A stretch of 64,000 bases of DNA from Phytopythium helicoides. Its lineage: Eukaryota; Oomycota; Peronosporomycetes; Pythiales; Pythiaceae. The stretch lies in NCBI GenBank assembly GCA_024867545.1, contig JANFNE010000019.1, positions 930,001-994,000 on the forward strand. The letters are read 5' to 3'. The translations under genes and the position numbers were made by a program. Within the stretch, counting starts at the first letter, position 1; each line of letters opens with the position of its first letter. The notes beneath the pieces were generated by a model that saw nothing but the letters and a program-made list of their open reading frames with translations, was not told where the DNA came from and ran no database searches. Below are positions 61,277 through 64,000 of the stretch, piece by piece.

Positions 61277-61517
61277 GCTGGGTGGGAATCTTGCATATCC
61301 TTCTTCACGGACCCATTCACATGTGATCGAGTGTAATGTACAGCATATGTCAGTGATTGGGCGGGTGATTTTGGCGTTGACCAATCGTTATGCAATACAC
61401 ATTGATATTTGATGGCGCTGGATTGGTAGTCACTTCTGTACTAGTATAATGTGATACTTGATACTGTATCATAGTAGACATACAGTGGTTTGGTGCGAAG
61501 GGTCGTTTTGACAGGGT

Positions 61518-62032
61518 TGAATGTTCCGTTCCTACTTGGTCTCACCGAAGGTGTTTCGATACACTCGATCTTATCGTTTTGTCTTTAACAACCGCTAGTA
61601 CCTATCACCATAGTCTACCGGCACGATTAGTAGTTGCATAGCACAACTCACCATTTCTAACGGCGACATGCGAATGGGCACAGCTCACTTCGAAGACGTA
61701 AATTTTGATGCGTTCCGACTCCAAAACAAGGAACAAAGTCGATTGGCTTACCCCAAAATCCATTCAAGACAGTCAAGAATTACAACACTACAATCTCCGC
61801 CACAAAGAACAAGAACATTGCGGCAAACAACACGCCACGCGATCAACACAAGGTGAACACTCAAGAAAATATCCTTCATTTCTGCGCCTGCATCCGGCCG
61901 ACACGTGCATGTAGCACTTCTTCACACTACAACGGAATAAGCACTACGTAACCCGCACGTCCGTCTGCTAAGCTTGCCTGTCACTATGAAATATCTACAC
62001 GAACTATCCGATTTTCGATAGCCAACAACCAC
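61518..62032. other. Intergenic spacer
   Basis: No supported gene; only short AT-rich ORFs (61668-61914). Confidence 0.45.
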
Positions 62033-63574
62033 TTAGGCGATTGCGTTCGGAGACTTGACCTCCACGAACTCCGGCGACTTGCCACCCGTCGGCTTGCTGT
62101 GGAACAGCGCCTCAATGTCCTCCAGAAGCACGCCCTTCGTCTCCGGACAAACAAAGTACACGAACACCAAGCAGATGCAGCACAGACCCGCGAACAGGAA
62201 GAACACACCGTTAATGTTCAGGTGAGGGAAGAGCTTCACCACCTCCGTCATCACAGCCCCCATGGCCCAGTTCGCAGCCGTCGACAGAGCCACACCGTAC
62301 GCACGCACGCTGAGAGGGAAGATCTCGGCAGGGTAGATCCAGCAGATAGGACCCCACGAGATGGCGAAGTTGAACACGAAGAAAGCCGAGCCGATGCAGA
62401 TGAGCCAGCCACCGACCTTCGGACAACCAGCGTCGTCCACGGTACCATCACACGTCGCCGTGAAGAGGATAGCAGCGAACAGGTGACCCACAATCATGCC
62501 GACAGCACCGATCAGGAGCATGATGCGGCGACCATACAAGTCAACCCAGCGCATCGCAGGGATCGTACTGAGCATGTTGACCGACGACAGGAAGAAGGCA
62601 GAGTAGATACCGGCGTTGGTGATGTCCTTGAAGATGAGCGCACCGTAGCTCATGATGGGGTTGATACCAGTAGCCTGCTGCAGCACCTGCAGGAACATGG
62701 CGATGAGCACGCGCTTGAACACGGACGGCTCGAGGAGCTCGCCAATACCCTTGTTGGCAGCAATCTCCTCGGCAACCTGGTGACCGATCACACTCAGCTC
62801 GTGCTCGATGTCGTCGGTCTGGCGAAGACGCTTGAGCACGGCGGCAGCAGCTTCCTTTCCCTTCTTCTGGTACGTCCAACGCGGAGACTCTGGCACGAAC
62901 CAGATACCAAGGATAACGACGATCGGAGCAGCCATGGCCACACCGTTGGTCGTGCGCCAACCACGCTCGCGGTTCTCCACAATGATGTTGACGACGTTGG
63001 CGAGCCAAAGACCGATCACAACCGTCATCTGCATGAAACCCGAGAGCAGACCGCGCAGCTCCCTGGGAGCAGCCTCCGCACCGAAGATGGGAGCCGAGAA
63101 GGACGAGTTGCCGACACCGAAACCCTGCACGATGCGTGCGAGGTACATGGCGGTGTGTGCCTGCGCCTTGTTGAAGCACACCCACGACGTGCCGATGCAG
63201 AAGAGAATGCCGGCGCAGAAGATGGTGGCACGGCGACCGAACTTGTCGGCCACGATACCGCCGATGAAAGCACCAACGAGACAGCCCAGGTTGTACGCCA
63301 TGTTGTACCAGACCGTGAAGTCCGTCCACTCGGCCGGCAGGTCCGACGACGACGCCGTGCACTGCTCATACGTGAAGTTGTGCCAGCCGACGCAGTAGTC
63401 GTTGAGGAACGAGTCCATGATGAGTACACCGGAGGTGACACCCTGGTCGTATCCGAAGAAGAGACCGCCGAGCGCCGTGAAGACGCAGACGATGATGGCG
63501 TAGGTGCGCGTTCCCGTGGTGGGGACGTCGTCGGCTGTGCCGTTGTCTAGGTTGACGATGACACCTGCGGCCAT
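62033..63574 (-). CDS. Sugar transporter (MFS sugar porter), paralogue 5
   Basis: This 513-residue sugar porter has 12 helices. The open frame begins at 63682, but the ATG at 63574 (MAAGVIVNLDNGTADDVP) lines up with the other four, and the core promoter at 63646-63664 lies between the two, ruling out the longer form. It is again a mosaic: the middle (RELRGLLSGFMQMTVV, IVENRERGW) is like paralogues 3 and 4, the central loop (EHELSVIGHQVAEEIAANKG) and the end (FPHLNINGVFFLFAG) are like paralogue 1, and the last residues (HSKPTGGKSPEF) are like 3 and 4. Individual changes include FVCPETKGVLLEDIE. Likely role: proton-linked hexose uptake. Confidence 0.93.
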   Translation of the reverse strand: MAAGVIVNLDNGTADDVPTTGTRTYAIIVCVFTALGGLFFGYDQGVTSGVLIMDSFLNDYCVGWHNFTYEQCTASSSDLPAEWTDFTVWYNMAYNLGCLVGAFIGGIVADKFGRRATIFCAGILFCIGTSWVCFNKAQAHTAMYLARIVQGFGVGNSSFSAPIFGAEAAPRELRGLLSGFMQMTVVIGLWLANVVNIIVENRERGWRTTNGVAMAAPIVVILGIWFVPESPRWTYQKKGKEAAAAVLKRLRQTDDIEHELSVIGHQVAEEIAANKGIGELLEPSVFKRVLIAMFLQVLQQATGINPIMSYGALIFKDITNAGIYSAFFLSSVNMLSTIPAMRWVDLYGRRIMLLIGAVGMIVGHLFAAILFTATCDGTVDDAGCPKVGGWLICIGSAFFVFNFAISWGPICWIYPAEIFPLSVRAYGVALSTAANWAMGAVMTEVVKLFPHLNINGVFFLFAGLCCICLVFVYFVCPETKGVLLEDIEALFHSKPTGGKSPEFVEVKSPNAIA

Positions 63575-63645
63575 GGTAGCTTGTGAGAGTCGCTCGAGAG
63601 TGTCGAGACGAGTGAGGCGGTGGGAAGCTGGACTTGGTGGACGCT

Positions 63646-63664
63646 GCGCAAATTGCAGAATGAG
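63646..63664 (-). promoter_or_regulatory. Oomycete Inr-FPR core promoter of transporter 5
   Basis: Minus-strand CTCATTCTGCAATTTGCGC is a near-perfect match, 72 bp upstream of the start at 63574. Confidence 0.8.
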
Positions 63665-63682
63665 AGAGCGATGGAATGGCAA

Positions 63683-64000
63683 ATCTCTCGGTAGAATCAG
63701 AGTCCCCGCAAGGCTACGAGAGAGTGCGTTGAGGTGGGCAATTTGAGGTGTACAGTACTATGTGTCGCGCCTTCGTGACTGACTGGACAGACAGCTGCGA
63801 CCGTCCAAGATGGTGAATGTTGCGGTGGATTCCTGAAGTTCAAGGTGTGCAACAGTGCGTTGCAGCGCCGTGTGGCACACGGTGTGCACCGGGTCAGACG
63901 GCTGGTGCCACCAATGATTTGTGGAGTAGATTTTGCGGTAGGGAAAGCTGCATAGAGACAGGAAGTTTATGCGGTCACATCGCATGTTTGGCTCATTGTC
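63683..64000. other. Upstream flank at window end
   Basis: No supported gene in the last 318 bases. Confidence 0.4.

Larger units (their letters stand above)
59605..61517 (+). repeat. Palindrome 3, right arm
   Basis: Reverse complement of 57121-59033; carries transporter 4 with its promoter. Confidence 0.97.

Noticed and set aside
1..64000. tRNA, rRNA, CRISPR or operon structures
   Set aside because: No tRNA box pattern, rRNA block or spaced direct repeats were seen, and the genes carry eukaryotic introns and individual promoters.

Overview
This window looks like nuclear DNA of an oomycete, most likely Phytophthora or a close relative (Peronosporales). The evidence is a set of genes and a promoter type that go together in that group. 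There is an aspartic protease fused to a seven-helix receptor (the oomycete AP5 type), START-FYVE proteins, families of secreted proteins, a stramenopile-type Crypton tyrosine recombinase, GC-rich coding DNA with a few short introns of 59-95 nt, and repeated oomycete core promoters (Inr TCAYTYY followed closely by FPR CAATTTG). Coding DNA is dense, and many ORFs on the opposite strand of genes are only GC-rich shadows.

Layout. 0-1.3 kb: 3' part of an armadillo-repeat gene and a decayed relative. 3.1-7.9 kb: three tandem secreted paralogues. 9.0-11.2 kb: aspartic protease-GPCR fusion with a one-base frameshift. 11.4-14.5 kb: three tandem multi-pass membrane paralogues, the first frameshifted. 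14.8-16.7 kb: C2H2 zinc-finger protein with an unusual His/Cys tail. 17-24.1 kb: a large palindrome carrying a 58-codon ORF in each arm and an inverted-repeat element in its centre. 24.6-28.2 kb: mitochondrial-type tryptophanyl-tRNA synthetase, OPA3-like protein and a saccharopine-dehydrogenase-like oxidoreductase. 29.6-35.7 kb: a second palindrome with one formate dehydrogenase gene per arm and a START-FYVE gene in the loop. 36.4-39.5 kb: CAF16-like ABC ATPase and a six-exon TOG/CLASP-like gene. 41.0-42.2 kb: second START-FYVE copy. 42.3-45.8 kb: a multi-exon gene ending in a discoidin-like domain. 45.9-63.6 kb: five sugar-porter (MFS) paralogues. Two of them form a third palindrome, and the cluster is interrupted by a broken Crypton and an HTH plus Ulp1/C48-protease gene that is flanked by inverted 20-bp repeat arrays.

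The main theme is gene amplification and homogenisation. Three separate palindromes with arms of about 2 kb lie in 64 kb, alongside direct duplicates, and several paralogues are mosaics that suggest gene conversion. The genes do not form one pathway. They are a mix of housekeeping genes (FDH, TrpRS, OPA3, CAF16), expanded surface or secreted families (transporters, receptors, secreted proteins) and mobile DNA. Several conserved ORFs are broken by a single base, so either recent decay or residual sequence error must be considered.
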